Below, one piece after another: positions 34,640-47,699 of a stretch of DNA of 64,000 nt. How positions within the stretch are numbered: position 1 is the stretch's first letter; every line of letters starts with the position of its first letter. A program made the translations under genes and the position numbers. Under the pieces are notes generated by a model. That model did no database searches, was not told where the DNA came from, and worked only from the letters and a program-made list of their open reading frames with translations. This DNA comes from Amaurobius ferox (taxonomy: Eukaryota; Arthropoda; Arachnida; Araneae; Amaurobiidae): the NCBI GenBank assembly GCA_951213105.1, contig OX578145.1:9436691-9500690 (forward strand), written 5' to 3'.

Positions 34640-35160
34640 CTATTTCTCCTGTACAGCTACAGAGTCCACTTCGGCGATAAGAGTTTGCAATTTTGTCCCA
34701 GTAGCTCAACGGTAGAGAATCGGTTGGCCACTTCGGAGATCCAGGGTTCGATTCCCGCTGGGAGCGGCGAGGCTCTTTACAATGGCGCCCGAGCAAATTA
34801 ACCCTGTAGGTTAGCGCAAAGATGTCGGTGGTCTGAAAGTGACCCTACTACGACTAGCACGGATTGAGTGGATTCTGGAAGATGGAGCGCCCATTTCAAA
34901 TTCAGAGAATAATGACCCCTCGGGATACTTACCTGGGTAAAAACAGTAGCAGCAGGAGGCTAACCTGAAGTAAAAATAGCAGAAAGTGGTCAGACACGTG
35001 GTCAGTTGCCCGCCAATCTGACATTAAAGGGTGGAGAATGCAGAGTCCACTTCGACAGTAAGAGCTTTCAATTTCGTCCCAGTAGCTCAACGGTAGAGCG
35101 TCGGCTGGACAGTTTGGAGATCCATTTCGATTCCCGGTTGGAGCAGCAGGATACACAGTG
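34640..35160 (+). repeat. Composite SINE block, two tRNA-like heads
   Basis: Two units begin GCAGAGTCCACTTCG-like sequence (about 34650 and 35040) followed by AAGAG.TT.CAATTT.GTCCC and tRNA-like bodies at 34695-34763 and 35076-35142. The first has intact A and B boxes (GGTTCGATTCC); the second has a damaged B box. The intervening linker, with CCTGTAGGTTAGCGCAAAGATG and TGAAAGTGACCCTA, recurs at 58040-58110. RNA polymerase III transcription of the unit is plausible from the boxes. Confidence 0.85.
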
Positions 35161-35299
35161 TTATCATCAATTGATCAGAAACGTACGGAGAGTGCAAGGG
35201 TTTCACCCCTAAAATTTATGTTTATAACATGTGAAACGTATTCTTTAAATATTAATTTAATGTGATCATAAATATTCAATTTTCCTTATTACTTTCCCT

Positions 35300-35560
35300 A
35301 CATATACAGTGTAACGTATAGGGAAAGTAGTGTGACGAGATCAAAAATTCGAATTGGAGCTTTCGACAGAATAATACGTTTCAAGTATCTCTGAACTTAA
35401 ATAGAACGTTTTTGAGGGGATGTTTGTGACTCATTTCAAGTGAAATCAGTAACTTTCATAGTTCAAATCTGTCCTCTATGTCTACGAATTATTAAACCTC
35501 TCTTTTGTGTGTGTGACAAATGTTACCAAAATATGTGCAGTGACTTTTTTTTTTTCAGAA
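35300..35560 (+). repeat. Dispersed repeat family C, 5' end copy
   Basis: Starts ACTTTCCCTACATATACAG...GGGAAAGTAGTGTGACGAG, an inverted repeat that folds on itself, then AAAATTCGAATT and GAACGTTTTTGAGGGGATGT. It matches the start of the copy at 53873. Confidence 0.75.
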
Positions 35561-35834
35561 TTTTTGATCCATTAATAGGGTTGGAGCCTCAGGGGGGTTA
35601 AACAGAAATCAGAAGAAAATGACCGACATTGTACGAGCTCACTCATGTCATGAATTCCCATTTTCTTCAATAATTTCATTATTTATTGACATATTATTAT
35701 AATTTTGGCATTGGATGAAGACTAAGGAAACATAATTCCCAAACATTTAATAAAAATAACTTTGAATAAAACTTTTATTGGAACGACGCTATAATTGATA
35801 CATTTATATTACAAAATGGAACAATATTTGTCAT

Positions 35835-37131
35835 TTTTAACACTTTACAACAAAGTTGAAAAGTGTTTGACTTTGTTCATTCTGTCTGTCTGTCTGTCCG
35901 TTACCACGATAACTGTCGTAAAAATGACTTAATCAAAATGAAATTTTAGTATGTTGTTCAGACGGTCTGTAGGACCTATGGGAATATAAATGAATAATAT
36001 CACCCAATTAGTTTTAGATTGAACCCGGGTTGAAAAAATGAAATACATTGACCCCTATGGGACCTAATTTTTCAAGCTTTTTTAAGCGGATTTAAAATTC
36101 ACAAATTGCTTCGAAAATTTTAGGTAATATTCAAATTGTTCCATAAAATGTATAAAAAAAAAATTCAGCGAAATATATTCAGTAGTTTTTTAAATAAAAA
36201 TTCAAATAATAATAACACCTCTTATATGAAGCGATCACGTGACCATGATATGAAAAGATCACGTGACCTACTACAAAATAAAATAAGGTATCCATCTTGT
36301 GTCAAAATCGTGATTTTTAAAGTTCTTTTTAATTCATATTGAGTGTTGTATCCGTCCTAAAACCACTTTATTTCTGCTTAAATTCGGTGCATCTACATAC
36401 TGAAACAACGCAGTTACAATATATTTGAGTTTAAATGCTCATCCAAATTTGATTATTTCTACAACGAAGCCTATTTTTCACCTATGTAAAATGTAAAAAG
36501 TAAAATATGTAGAATGAGTTGTATTAGAATTGCTGTATTTCTTTAACACAAAATCATTTAGTCCATGGAGTCTGCGTAGCTGATATGAATGAAATATTCA
36601 TTGATTTTACAAAGAGAAGGACGATTTTTTTCGATGAAGTTTTACGCATAGAGTTTAATTACTTTTAGCTCCATAGTGTAAATTTTTAAATAAAATAAAT
36701 TGCTATAGTATTGTGATGAATGACATGAATGGGAAATTATTTATGAATGAAATGCTGCTTTTATAGAGAGAGCTATGCGTGTTATTTTTTCTATGACGTC
36801 ATTTGAATGAATTTCAGTTGTTTTCGATGAAGTTTTCAAATATAATAAATTATTGTAGTATTATGATAATTCTAAAATTATTACCGAGGAATATATCACA
36901 TTTTAGAGATGACAGACCAGGCAATTTATATTTCGATGCCGTCATTTGAATGAAGTTCATTTATTTCGATGAAGGTTTAAGTTTTCAAATATAATAAATT
37001 AATGTAGTATTATGATTAGTTTTGAAATATTACCGAGGAATGTATTGCATTTTAGACATGTTTAAATAAAATTGCATTGAATTTGGAAAGTGTTTCATAA
37101 TGAATGCCTTAAGCATGATTGATCTTTCTTG
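35835..37131 (+). mobile_element. HINE copy 4, full length
   Basis: Runs from TTTTAACACTTTACAAC to GATCTTTCTTG at about 1.3 kb, with all blocks present: TCTGTCTGTCTGTCTG, TTGAACCCGGGTTGAA, two GATCACGTGACC boxes, TATGACGTCATTTGAA and ~150-bp internal modules. A 68-codon frame inside it is incidental. Confidence 0.9.
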
Positions 37132-37904
37132 TTTTAAACATGTTTTCCTGGTCCTATATATATATATTTTTTTTTTTTGCACTGGCACACTTTAGTTGTT
37201 GTTGTTCTTGAGACCCAGACCGTCCGACCTACCAATGGCACACTTTAGAGTATTCTTTCAGATAAAAGAAAACTCAGAAGGTTATTTTTGGTTGCTTCAA
37301 AAACTACGGACAGATTGATCTATACTCAGACCCAATGGTCGCATAGAGTCTCTGTATAGTAAAAGATCCTCCAAATGATTCACGTGTGTAGTTAAGAGTG
37401 TAGTTCAGAGTGGCCTGCCACATAGTTTTTTTGATGTGGCAGGTCACTCTTAATAAACACTTTTAATTCCCTGTGACTGTAAGTTTGACTGCTGTATACG
37501 AGTTTATATACCTTACTATCTAGAGACGATAACTATAACTTACTTTCATAATGTGGAATAGTCAAAATTGAAACAAGGTCAAAGATTTTCAAATCCTTAT
37601 ATTTTTAAGTAATTATTTGCAATATTTACAATCTGGAACAGCTAATATGAAGCCACATTTTTGATATTTACATAATTTGTTTAAAAGTCATTCAGATGAC
37701 TTTTGCTGTATAGTTTAAATTTTCAAATATTAATTTTGTATATTATGTTAGAATGTATCCTATGTCACTTTATTATTTATATTTAATAAACAAACCAATA
37801 AAAATGTGAAGTCGCTCAATTTATTACTATATGTTTAGCACTTATCATTAAAAAATAATTGAGTAAAATGTAATCAAGATTGGTATCACGTCTGCATTCA
37901 ATAG
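37132..37904. other. AT-rich non-coding stretch
   Basis: A short near-palindromic pair, GAGTGGCCTGCCACAT and ATGTGGCAGGTCACTC, lies at about 37408-37450 and could fold into a hairpin. No gene. Confidence 0.5.
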
Positions 37905-38290
37905 ATAAAATCATGGACAAGGCGTTTTAAAAACGAAAGGTCTTTTAACACATCCTAAAAGACGTACAAAATATATATTAAAAACTGCTAGAGCGCTTTC
38001 GGACGTATATACGCCCTTCTTCAGTGGCTACATGAATAGTAAAAACATGGAATGTTTATATAGAGAGAGAGACCAGTTTAAAGCAAATTTGCATAAAATA
38101 TAAAATGGTAAATTAACTTACTAAAAATAATTCAAGAAATATATACAGAAATTAGAAAATAAGTTTAAACGCTTACGAATTTTAAATTATTACATGAAAA
38201 AAACTGATACAAATTTTAGGAAAACGTCAAGCATGATATTCCTTTATATTAGCATTATAGAGTACAGTTTGTTTGGAATATGTTTATAAT
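37905..38290 (-). mobile_element. Penelope-like 3' tail, copy b
   Basis: Near reverse complement of copy a over about 390 bp, including GGAATATGTTTATAAT, GTCAAGCATGATATTCC, the hammerhead-like core and the end GTCTTTT...ACGAAAGG. Together they form a large inverted repeat about 4.3 kb apart. Orientation is minus, so the 3' end is at the left. Confidence 0.75.
37993..38028 (-). ncRNA. Hammerhead-ribozyme-like motif, copy b
   Basis: Minus strand: GCCA, CTGAAGA (38018-38024; the changed base is the position that is free in the hammerhead core), A, stem II GGGCG/CGTCC with a G.U pair, GAAA (37997-38000), GCGCTC, then TAGC. Stem I keeps three of four pairs. Confidence 0.5.
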
Positions 38291-38499
38291 TTTCTTTTCT
38301 TCGAGTGAAAATGTTTCTTTTTCTTTTATTGTCCAATATTTTTCACTATATTTTATAAGTAACATTAGTTTTACTAAAGTTGTTCTGGCCCACGAAATTT
38401 TCAAAAAATTGGACGTACCCGCACGTCGAGAATATCGGAGACCCCTATTATATGAGATTTATTGAGCACTCTGGTAAACTCAAAGATCAGAAAGGGGAT

Positions 38500-38920
38500 G
38501 TAAATATGAATTCTTCCCCCTCTTCCCGATGAACGGCGAACCAAACCCCTCCATCCCCACCCCCCGTGACGTCACATCTTTGAGGGCCGTTCTATAGTAC
38601 GGTGATGTTTGGCTCCCCACTCTTGATGTTTGTACTCCAGCCGACAGTACAAGCGAGAACATCACGAATAGAATCAGAAAAAAATATTGGATACCTGTCA
38701 AGCAAACTCCTCGGAATTTCTTTATTTCCGGCGTAATTAGGCTTAAGGCCTAAAAGCAAGTAAATGCTTCTCTCCAAATCGAGTGATATTTTTCCAGTGT
38801 AAGACGTTTGTAGCACGTATTTCCACGTGCAGTGTCTGAGTAATCGAGCCTACTTTCGAAAGGTGTGCAAACCGTAAAGGTGGGAGGGTGTGTGCTGCCT
38901 GTCGGAAGCATCCCTGAGCG
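38500..38920 (+). promoter_or_regulatory. GC-rich promoter candidate with CRE
   Basis: This is the most GC- and CpG-rich DNA in the window. It contains the palindromic CRE TGACGTCA (38567-38574), a CCCCACCCCCC stretch and CCGCCC-like words further on, and leads into sequence ending at a strong splice donor. No TATA box is placed convincingly. The two long minus-strand frames across it (38743-39169) are expected by-products of GC-rich sequence. Confidence 0.4.
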
Positions 38921-39019
38921 ACTGATCTGGGAAATCGTCTGCGTTTCGCCGCGGAGCCGAGTGCGGCGTAGCGGAAGAGAAGCACGAGGAGCGCCGGGAA
39001 GAACTGATGCGGAATTACG
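38921..39019 (+). other. First-exon candidate ending at a strong donor
   Basis: The sequence ends ATTACG followed by GTAAGT (39020-39025), a near-perfect donor. One frame is open from about 38926, giving an Arg/Glu-rich stretch (EEKHEERREELM). Its only ATG is at 39007, giving MRNY plus one base before the donor. The exon may be mainly 5' untranslated. Its possible partner is the exon at 58.6 kb: if that exon uses the second of its two AG acceptors (start 58614), the frame from ATG 39007 continues open through it. This link is inference. Confidence 0.4.
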
Positions 39020-39025
39020 GTAAGT

Positions 39026-41366
39026 GCTGATAATTTTATCCGGTGAGCAGTTTTTACACGGCTGATTGCGGTCTCTTGAGTGGGTTGCCCGCCCACTTTT
39101 CAGGTATTCAATGGAACGATTCACTTTGAGGCCGTTTCGGTGTGCTTTTGAATGCTGAAATTCATTCACTCGGTGTGCTTGGCCGGCAGAGCGAATTAAA
39201 TCGAATCACTTCAAGGTGTCACAAGGCTTGTTCATTAAGTATAAAATCGTTCGTTAACACTGTAAATTTGCACTAATATAAAATTCATATTAGCAAATTG
39301 GATATTCATAACAGAAAAGTAAAGATGCAATCATTGTGATTCTTAAAGAAAAAAACATTTTCCATCGGTTTCGAAATAATGAATTATTAATTTGTATTTT
39401 ATTTATTTATTTAAAATGGCTGGAGTTAATAACTCCCTTCGACTTTCACATACATTAATATCCTAATATTGATTAGATCGATGCGTACTATGATGGATCC
39501 TGTTATGTTCAAGTTGACATGATTATGTTTCTTTTATAGAATATTTATTTTTCTGAATCAAACCGTTTTGTGCAATAAATTGTTCGTATCAACAAAATTG
39601 CTGAAATTACCTGTTGATGTAAACTTTCTTTTAGAAATAAAACATTAAAAAAATAGTTTTGAAAATAAGTTTGTTTAAACTAACAACGCCATGGTTAAGG
39701 GGTCTCATGATTCTTTAAAGTGCCGTAAACAGAGTGAATTCCCATTTTATTTTGTACCTATTCTCCTCTACATCAATAATACCTAAACATTGTATGGTTA
39801 GTAGATGTGTTGTGTATATGATCATTTTTTTCAATAAGGTGAATCTGATCATAATATTTTTGAACATTGTACAGAGTTCATGAATGTATTAAAATTTTAT
39901 TGTAATATATATTGCTTACGCGCATGATTATAAAGAAACGACTGCTTCCAGAAACAAAAGTATTGCTGATTAGGAGGCAAAATATCCATTCAGGAAGTTA
40001 TACTTCAAAACAATTGCATAATTAAAGTTTTAAAAAAATAATTTTAAAAGTTAAATAAATTTTAAATATAATATTGATATTAGATAGCTAATTTTTAATG
40101 ACTAATAGCCATTGAATGAATAGCCACTTATAAGCCATAAAATTTTTGGATATGATCGATGTACAGGAGAAGAGTTACAAAATAAATTATGAATCATGAG
40201 AATTCACCTTGTTTAGGGCACTTTAAGACTGAGACCTCTTAAGGCAAAACACAAGGTGTATTTGAGAAGATGAGTGTTAATAAAATAGCATTTTTCTGTG
40301 TTACTGAATCAATTTTGCGTAAAAAATCTCAAATGAATATTGCCAGGAAAGAAAATGATCAGACATTCAGAAATCCAGTAATGGGGAATATAATATTTAG
40401 GTTTTTATTTAAATATTTTTTAAACATTTAAATATTCAAAGTTAAAAGCTTCCTTAATTAAAATATAATTTGAAAATTTTCGATTTGAAATAAATTAGGA
40501 TAAATTAAAAAAAAAATATTTTCGATATTTTAAATAATTTCAAAATGTATTTCAAACTACTTTTGAGTAGTTTTAAATTATAATATTCGAAATACTTAAA
40601 TATATATAAAAAATTACAGAGGTTTTACAAATTAAATTACTTTAAGGTTTGAGAGAAGCTTTTGGCGAAAATAATTGAATGAGTGGAGATAAATTTCAGA
40701 AAAAGTATAGTGAAATGTTTCGTGTTGTATGCATATCTCGCTTTTTAACTCTTAATAAGTAAATGTTTTCATATTTTAAAGACCTTAAGTTTATTCATCC
40801 ATTTCTAAAGATCTTAATAAGTTAATTCATTATATAGTTTATAAATATTCAGTTCTCATTCAAGCATTAAATCATTGGAAATTTCTCGTCAATGAATTTA
40901 TCAAAACATCCATAATAATTATTTTGAAAGCTACATAAAAATCTATTCAGTTAAAACATCTATTTCATATTTACAAAAATGTTTTATATTTACCTATTTA
41001 TTTTGCAGCAGCTAATTAATAATTTCCAAATATAAATAATAAATCTTCAAAAATTTTATTTACTTTATAATTATTTTTATTAAATGTATAATAATAATAA
41101 TATGTACCATAAAATAATACTATAATAGATAATCATATTTAAACTAAATAGAAGCATATGTTAATTTTAAAATAAATGTTTTCATTTTTCATATATTGTT
41201 TATAACCAAATGTACAAACAACAACAAATATAACAAAATGTGCTGCTGATATATAAAATTTTAGAAATTCACATTTAATACATTTATTTCATTAACCTCT
41301 AGTAACTTTCAGCACAATTTTAGTGATCATAATTCCCATCTAACTGCTGCTTGTAAATAACCATTA
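39026..41366. other. AT-rich DNA, probable start of a long intron
   Basis: No gene, exon or transposon boundary is recognised. The sequence becomes very AT-rich from 40.0 to 41.3 kb. Confidence 0.5.
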
Positions 41367-44300
41367 ATATATATAAATAAAATTGAAAATCTGTCTGTCT
41401 GTCTGTCTGTCTGTTTGTCCCATCATCACGGGAGAACGGCTGAACCGAATTTGATGAAATTTTGTGGGTAGCCTAGAAATAGCCCCACTTAAAATTTAGT
41501 CTATGTTTTGAGTTTCTACAACCAGTGATTCTCGAGATATTAGTAAAAAACGAAATTTTCGTTTGTCTCATCATCACGGGAAAACGGCTGAACCGAATTT
41601 AATGAAATTTTGTGGATAGCCTTGAAATAGCACTCCATAAATTTTGTCCAAGTTTCGAGTTTCTAAGATCAGGGGTTGTCGAGATATTAATGAAAAACGG
41701 AACTTTTTCTTAGGAGATCTACTCTCCAACTCCGTGGTTTATCCAAACGGAAAGGATGAAAATCGTTTGTTTTAAACGCCAAAATGAAATAAAACTTTAT
41801 TTCCGAGTTTGGTGCAGGATTTTTGCATTAATTAGTCACTATAGGAAAACATAAATTGTTTGAAACATGAATTTAAATAGAAAAATCTACCTCCATGGTT
41901 CATCTTTTACAAATTTTTACTCAACGATGAAGAGTATAAAGAAATCAAAATGGCTATTTAATTTCACATTTTATGAGGAAGATTCTATCTTATATCATGT
42001 TGTTCGGCAATGGAATGAAATTAAATGTGTTGGCAATATTTATTATTATTTTTTCAATTTGTATAATAAATAAATGGATGTAAAAATATATTTTATAAAT
42101 GAACAGTTTGATTGTTCTTTTAATTATATCTATTGCTGACTGCGTACATCACTTTCATTTATTTTAGCAAAGACGTTTAAAGCATATATATTGTGTTTAG
42201 CTAATAAACTCATATATTGTGTTTACCCAATAAATTCATTTAGCCGATTGTTGAAGCAGAAAAAAAGTAGAACGGGTGTATGTATCTTCTAATACAATTT
42301 TAGTGTTTTCATTTAGTATATATAAAAGGGATCAGGATATTTTATTCCTCAGATCTGCAAATTCAGAGCTACGAATTTAGCGGAATATCTCTAAATAACT
42401 TGTGGTAACTTTTCTTAAACTTTATCAAATTAGTGGAAATGTCTCCAAATTGATAAAAATGGCCCAAATCAATCAATGAAATTAAATTTGTTTTTTTAGA
42501 ATAGAGTACTGAAAGGATGTTTCTGTAGCATTTGTCGGTCAGTTCATCCATCCTACTTAGTAACACATTGAAGGAATTTTTTTAATATCACCAAATTGGT
42601 AAAAATATTTTTAAATCCATAAAAATATCATGAAATTGATAAAATCGCGCTTAATAAATGAAATTAATTGTGTTTTGTTAGGGGATAGTATTGTGATGAT
42701 GTTTCGTCAATTTGTCGCAAAATGGGACTATCAGTTCTACAGTCCCACTTGGCGATAAATTTGGCGATTTTTTAAGTTATCGCTAAATTGACAAAAATGT
42801 CGCCAAACCTTCCATGGAGATTGCATTATTCAGATGATATGATTTCTATCAATTTATTTGGAGCAAATGATATCATGTAGCTTAGCAACGAATTCAATAT
42901 GTTATGCGGCATGCGATTTTTATTAAATCTTTTCCGATTTGAATAATAACAAGAAAGATCAATCATGCTTAAAGCATTGATTATGAAACACTTTCCAACT
43001 TCAATGCAATTTTATTTAAAAAAGTCGCAAATGCAATACATTCCTCGGTAATATTTTAAAACTTATCACAATACTACATTTATTTATTATATTTGAAAAC
43101 TTAAACCTTCATTGAAAAAAATGAACTTCATTCAAATGACGGCATTGAAATATAAATTGCCTGGTTCAAATATCTCTAAAATGCAATACATTCCACGGTG
43201 ATATTTTTAAAACTATCATAATACTACGATAATTTATTATATTTGAACTTCATCTTATTATATTTGAACTTCATCGAAAACAACTGAAATAAATTCAAAT
43301 GACATCATAGAAAAAATAACACGCCTGGATCTCTCTGTAAAAGCAGGATTTCATTCATTTCATTCATCACAATACTATAATAATTTATTTTATTTAAAAA
43401 TTAAGACCATGGAGCTACAATTCATAAATTCTATGCTTAAAACTTCATCGAAAAAAATCGTCCTTCTGTTTATAAAATCAAATATTTCATTCATATCAGC
43501 CATGCAGACTCCATGGACTGAATTATTTTGTGTTAAAGAAATACAGTAATTCTAATACAACTAACTCATTCTACATATTTTGCTGTTTACATTTTACATA
43601 GGTGAAAAATAGGCTTAGTTGTAGAAGTAATCAAATTTGAATGAGAGTTTAAACTCAAATATATTGTCATTGTGTTGTTTTAGTATGTAGATGCACAGAA
43701 TTTAAGCAAAAATAAAATAGTTTTAGGACGGATACAGCACTCAATATGAATTAAAAAGAACTTTAAAAAATCACGAGTTTGAAGCAAGATGGATGCCATA
43801 TATCATTTTGAAGTGGGTCATGTGATCGTTTCATATCATGGTCACGTGATCGTTTCATATAAGATGTGTAATTATTATTTTAATTTTTATTTAAAAAACA
43901 ACTGAATATATTTCGCTGAATTCTTTTTTTATATTTTATATTTTTGACTATTACCTAAAATTTTCGAAGCAATTTGTGAATTTTAAATCCGCTTAAAAAA
44001 TGTATGATAAATTAGGTCCCATAGGGCTCAATGTATTTCATTTTTTCAACCCGGTTTCAATCCAAAACTAATTGGGTGATATTATTCATTTATATTCCCA
44101 TAGGCCCTACAGACCCTCTGAACAACATACTAAAATTTCATTTTGATTAAGTCATTTTTGCGGCAGTTATCGTGCTAACGGACAGACAGACAGACAGAAT
44201 GAACAAAGTCTGTCTTACTTTCAACTTTGTCAACTTTGTCACTTTTTAACGTTGTTGTAAAGTGTTAAAAATATGTATATAAAATAAATTTCATTGACAT

Positions 44301-44967
44301 TGCATTTTTGACTGGATCAATAGCGGTCTTCAGATTTAAACATCATTATTATTGGTATCTTCGGGGACTGTTGATTCAGGGATTATTGATATTTTCAAAT
44401 TATTATGGAATTGTTTCATTATGACGAAAATTGTTGAAACTCATATATAGTACGTTGTACGAGTAATCTTCTACAAATGCATGGGTATATCTTCTAATCT
44501 ACGAGAATATAAGTAGTACAGGTATATTGGCATATATTTTGATATATATTGGCATATATTGGAATCAATTACGACCTTCTGGTATTAAGATTACGGGGAT
44601 TTTTGATACTTTCAATTTATTACGTCATCTTTTTTATTTTGGCAAATATTTTTGAGACTCATATTGAAATACGGGTAAGCTTCTACTAACACACTGGCAT
44701 ATTTTCTAATCTGCGACAATATAAGTAGTACGGGGTTGCATATATTGATTCAATTCCTTTTTTTTTGTAAATTTACTTACAAAAGGGGCCAGGATGTTTT
44801 ATTCTTCAGATCAGCCCGTGAATATAACTTTGCATAGTGAGAACAGATATTCTTAAACTTCTCTTTATGAGCAATAAATTTAATATTTTAACAGAATTTG
44901 CACATGATTGCGAATTATAAACTTCTTTATATTATATACTCCGTACGAAGAACGGGTATGCTGCTAG
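41367..44967 (+). mobile_element. Non-autonomous Helitron family A, copy 1, with a nested HINE
   Basis: The 5' end reads ATATATAAATAAAATTGAAAA followed by a (TCTG)n run. The 3' end has a CCGT...ACGG hairpin (44941-44955), then GTATGCTG and CTAG (44964-44967) followed by T, the canonical Helitron 3' terminus. Total length is 3,601 bp; subtracting the 1,321-bp HINE leaves 2,280 bp, against 2,273 bp for copy 2. Inside are two repeats of a CATCATCACGGGA.AACG.CTGAA.CGAATTT module and a TTGGCGATAAATTTGGCGA motif. No Rep/helicase is encoded. Confidence 0.9.
42950..44270 (-). mobile_element. HINE copy 5, nested in Helitron A copy 1
   Basis: It starts CAAGAAAGATCAATCATGC and ends TTGTAAAGTGTTAAAA. 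The uninterrupted counterpart in Helitron copy 2 (near 46540: GAATAATAAAGATATGTATAT) defines both borders to within a few bases. It is full length and close in sequence to copy 7. Confidence 0.92.
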
Positions 44968-44970
44968 TTA

Positions 44971-47243
44971 TCTATATAAATAAAAATGAAAATCTGTCTG
45001 TCTGTCTGTCTTTCTGTCTGTCTGTCTGTCTGTCTGTTTGTCCCATCATCACGGGAGAACGGCTGAACCGAATTTGATGAAATTTTGTGGGTAGCCTGAA
45101 AATAGTCTCACTTAAAATTTAGTCCATATATAGAGTTTCTACAATCAGTGGTTCTCGAGATATTAGTAAAAAACAATATTTTCGTTTGTCTCATCATCAC
45201 GGGAGAACGACTGAATCGAATTTGATGAAATTTTGTGGATAGCATTTAAATAGTCCCCCATAAAATTAACCCAAGTTTCGAGTATCTAAGACCAGGGGTT
45301 GTCGAGATATTAATGAAAAACGAAACTTTTTCTTAGGAGTTCTCCTCTCTAACTCCGTGGTTTATCCAAACGAAAAGCTTGAAAATCGTTTGAAAGTGAA
45401 TTAAAACTGTATCTCAGAGTTTGGGGGGAGATTTTTTGCACTAATTAGTCACTTTATAAAAACATCAATTGTTTGAAACATGATTTAAATGGGAAATCTA
45501 TCTCCTCGGTTTATATTATACAAGCTTTTACTGAAAAATGAAAAGTATAAAGAAATAAAAATGGCTTTTAAATTTTGCATTTTATGAGGAAGATTCTATC
45601 TTATATCATGTTGCTCGGCAACGGAATGAAATTAAATGTGTTGTTAATATTTATTACTATTTTTTCTATTTGAATAATAAATAAATGGATGTAAAAATAT
45701 ATTTTTAAATGAACGGTTTGATTGTTCTTTTAACTATATAAATTGCCGACCGCGTACATGACTTTCATTTATTTTAGCAAAGAGGTTTCCAGCTCAGATA
45801 TTGTGTTCAGCTAATAAACTCATATATTGTGTTTACCCAATAAATTCATTTAGCCGATTGTTGAAGCAGAAAAAGATTAGAACGGGTGTATCTTATAAAA
45901 CAATTTTAGTCTTTTCATTTAGTATATACAAACGGGATCAGGATATTTTATTCTTTAGATCTGCAAATTCAGAGCTACGAATTTAGCGGAATATCTCTAA
46001 ATAACTTGGTAACTTCTGTTAAACTTTACCAAATTAGCGGAAATGTTTCCAAATTTATAAAATTGGCGCAAATCAATGATTTGTTTTTTAGAATAGAGTA
46101 CTGAAATGATGTTTCGGTAGCATTTGTCGATCAATCCTTCCATCCTACTTAGTAACACATTTAACGAATTTTTTTAATATCACGAAATTGATAAAAGTAT
46201 TTGAGTCCATAAAAATATCCTGGAATTGATAAAATCGCGCTTAATAAATGAAGATAATTGTATTTTGTTAGGGGATAGTATTGTGATGATGTTTCGTCAA
46301 TTTGTCGCAAAATGGGTCTACCTGTTCTATAGTCCCACTTGGCGATAAATTTGGCGATTTTTTAAGTTATCGCTAAATTGACTAAAATGTCGCCAAACCT
46401 TCCATGGAGATCGCATTATTCAGACGATATGATTTCCATCAATTTATTTGAAGCAAATGATATCATGTCGCTTAGCAACGGATCCAATGTGTTATGCCGC
46501 ATACGATTTTATATTAAATCTTTTCCGATTTGAATAATAAAGATATGTATATAAAATAAATGTCATTGACATTGCATTTTTGACTAGATAATATCAATTA
46601 CGGTCTTCAGGTTTAAACATTCGTATAATTGATATTTTCGGGGACTGTTGATTCAGGGATTATTGATATTTTCAAGTTATTATGCCATTGTTTTATTATA
46701 ACGAAAATTGTTGAAACTCATATATAGCACTTTGTACGAGTAATCTTCTATAAATGGATTATATCTTCTAATCTATGAGAATATAAGTAGTACAGGTATA
46801 TTGGCATATATTTTGTTATATATTGGCATACATTGGAATCAATTACGCCTTCTGGTATAAAGATTACGGGGATTATTGATATTTCTAATTTATTACGTCA
46901 TCTCTTTTATTTTGGCAAATATTTTTTAGAGTCATATTGTAATACGGGTAATCTTCTACTAGCACACTGGCATATTTTCTAATCTGCGACAATATAAGTA
47001 GTACGGGGTTGCATATATTGATACAATTCCTTTTTTTTTTTTGTAAATTTGCTTACAAAAGGGGCCAGGATGTTTTATTCTTCAGATCTGCCCATGAAGA
47101 TAATTTTGCATAGAGAGAACAGATATTCTTAAACTTCTCTTTAGGAGCAATAAATGTAATATTTTAACAGAATTTGCACATGCTTGCGAATTATAAGTTT
47201 CTTTATATTATATATTCCGTACGAAGAACGGGTATGCTGCTAG
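44971..47243 (+). mobile_element. Non-autonomous Helitron family A, copy 2
   Basis: Starts TCTATATAAATAAAAATG immediately after copy 1 and three bases (TTA). It ends with the hairpin CCGTACGAAGAACGG, then GTATGCTGCTAG, followed by T. It is the uninterrupted reference for the family. Open frames in it (e.g. 45801-45986) are short and unconvincing. Confidence 0.92.
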
Positions 47244-47598
47244 TTCTAAATAAATTATTTTTGTAAGTTTACAGTTAAAACCGGTTTTTAACTTGTGCAG
47301 ATATTAAAACATATAGTCTAAAAACTTATCAAAAGTTTTTGCTCATAGATTTCAACGATTTTTTATAATATTGATATAAATAATTTGTTACTGTTGTGTA
47401 ATAATTTGTATAGTACTAATATTATTATATATAATGGTTTAAAAGCAACATCACCCAGCAAGTCTTCACCCATTTTCTATAGACTACTAGATTTTGTTTT
47501 GAGAATTATATAGGGTTATTTTAAGCAGCAGTATGGTTTGCCACAAGGAAGATGTCCAAATCGAGTTTCGGTATTTACTTACTTTATTAGGAACAAAA
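47244..47598. other. Spacer between Helitron arrays
   Basis: AT-rich, no feature recognised. Confidence 0.6.
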
Positions 47599-47699
47599 CT
47601 AGCCGAATACCCGTTGAAAATCAACGGTATCGCAATAAGCAACCCCTGAATAATGTAAATTTTTTAATAATTCGCTTTTCACATTTGTTCGACAAATCG

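Noticed and set aside
34695..34763. Functional tRNA gene
   Set aside because: Pol III boxes are good but the anticodon stem does not pair, and several diverged copies occur within larger repeat units, so it is a tRNA-derived SINE head.
38971..39019. Glu/Arg-rich translation just before the donor, loosely like the central helix of complexin
   Set aside because: The resemblance is only charge composition over about 15 residues in a first exon; no flanking complexin sequence is visible.
38743..39169. Two overlapping minus-strand frames of 117 and 139 codons
   Set aside because: They lie in the most GC-rich DNA, where stops are rare, overlap each other in different frames, and show no recognisable domain; the plus-strand donor site is the better signal.
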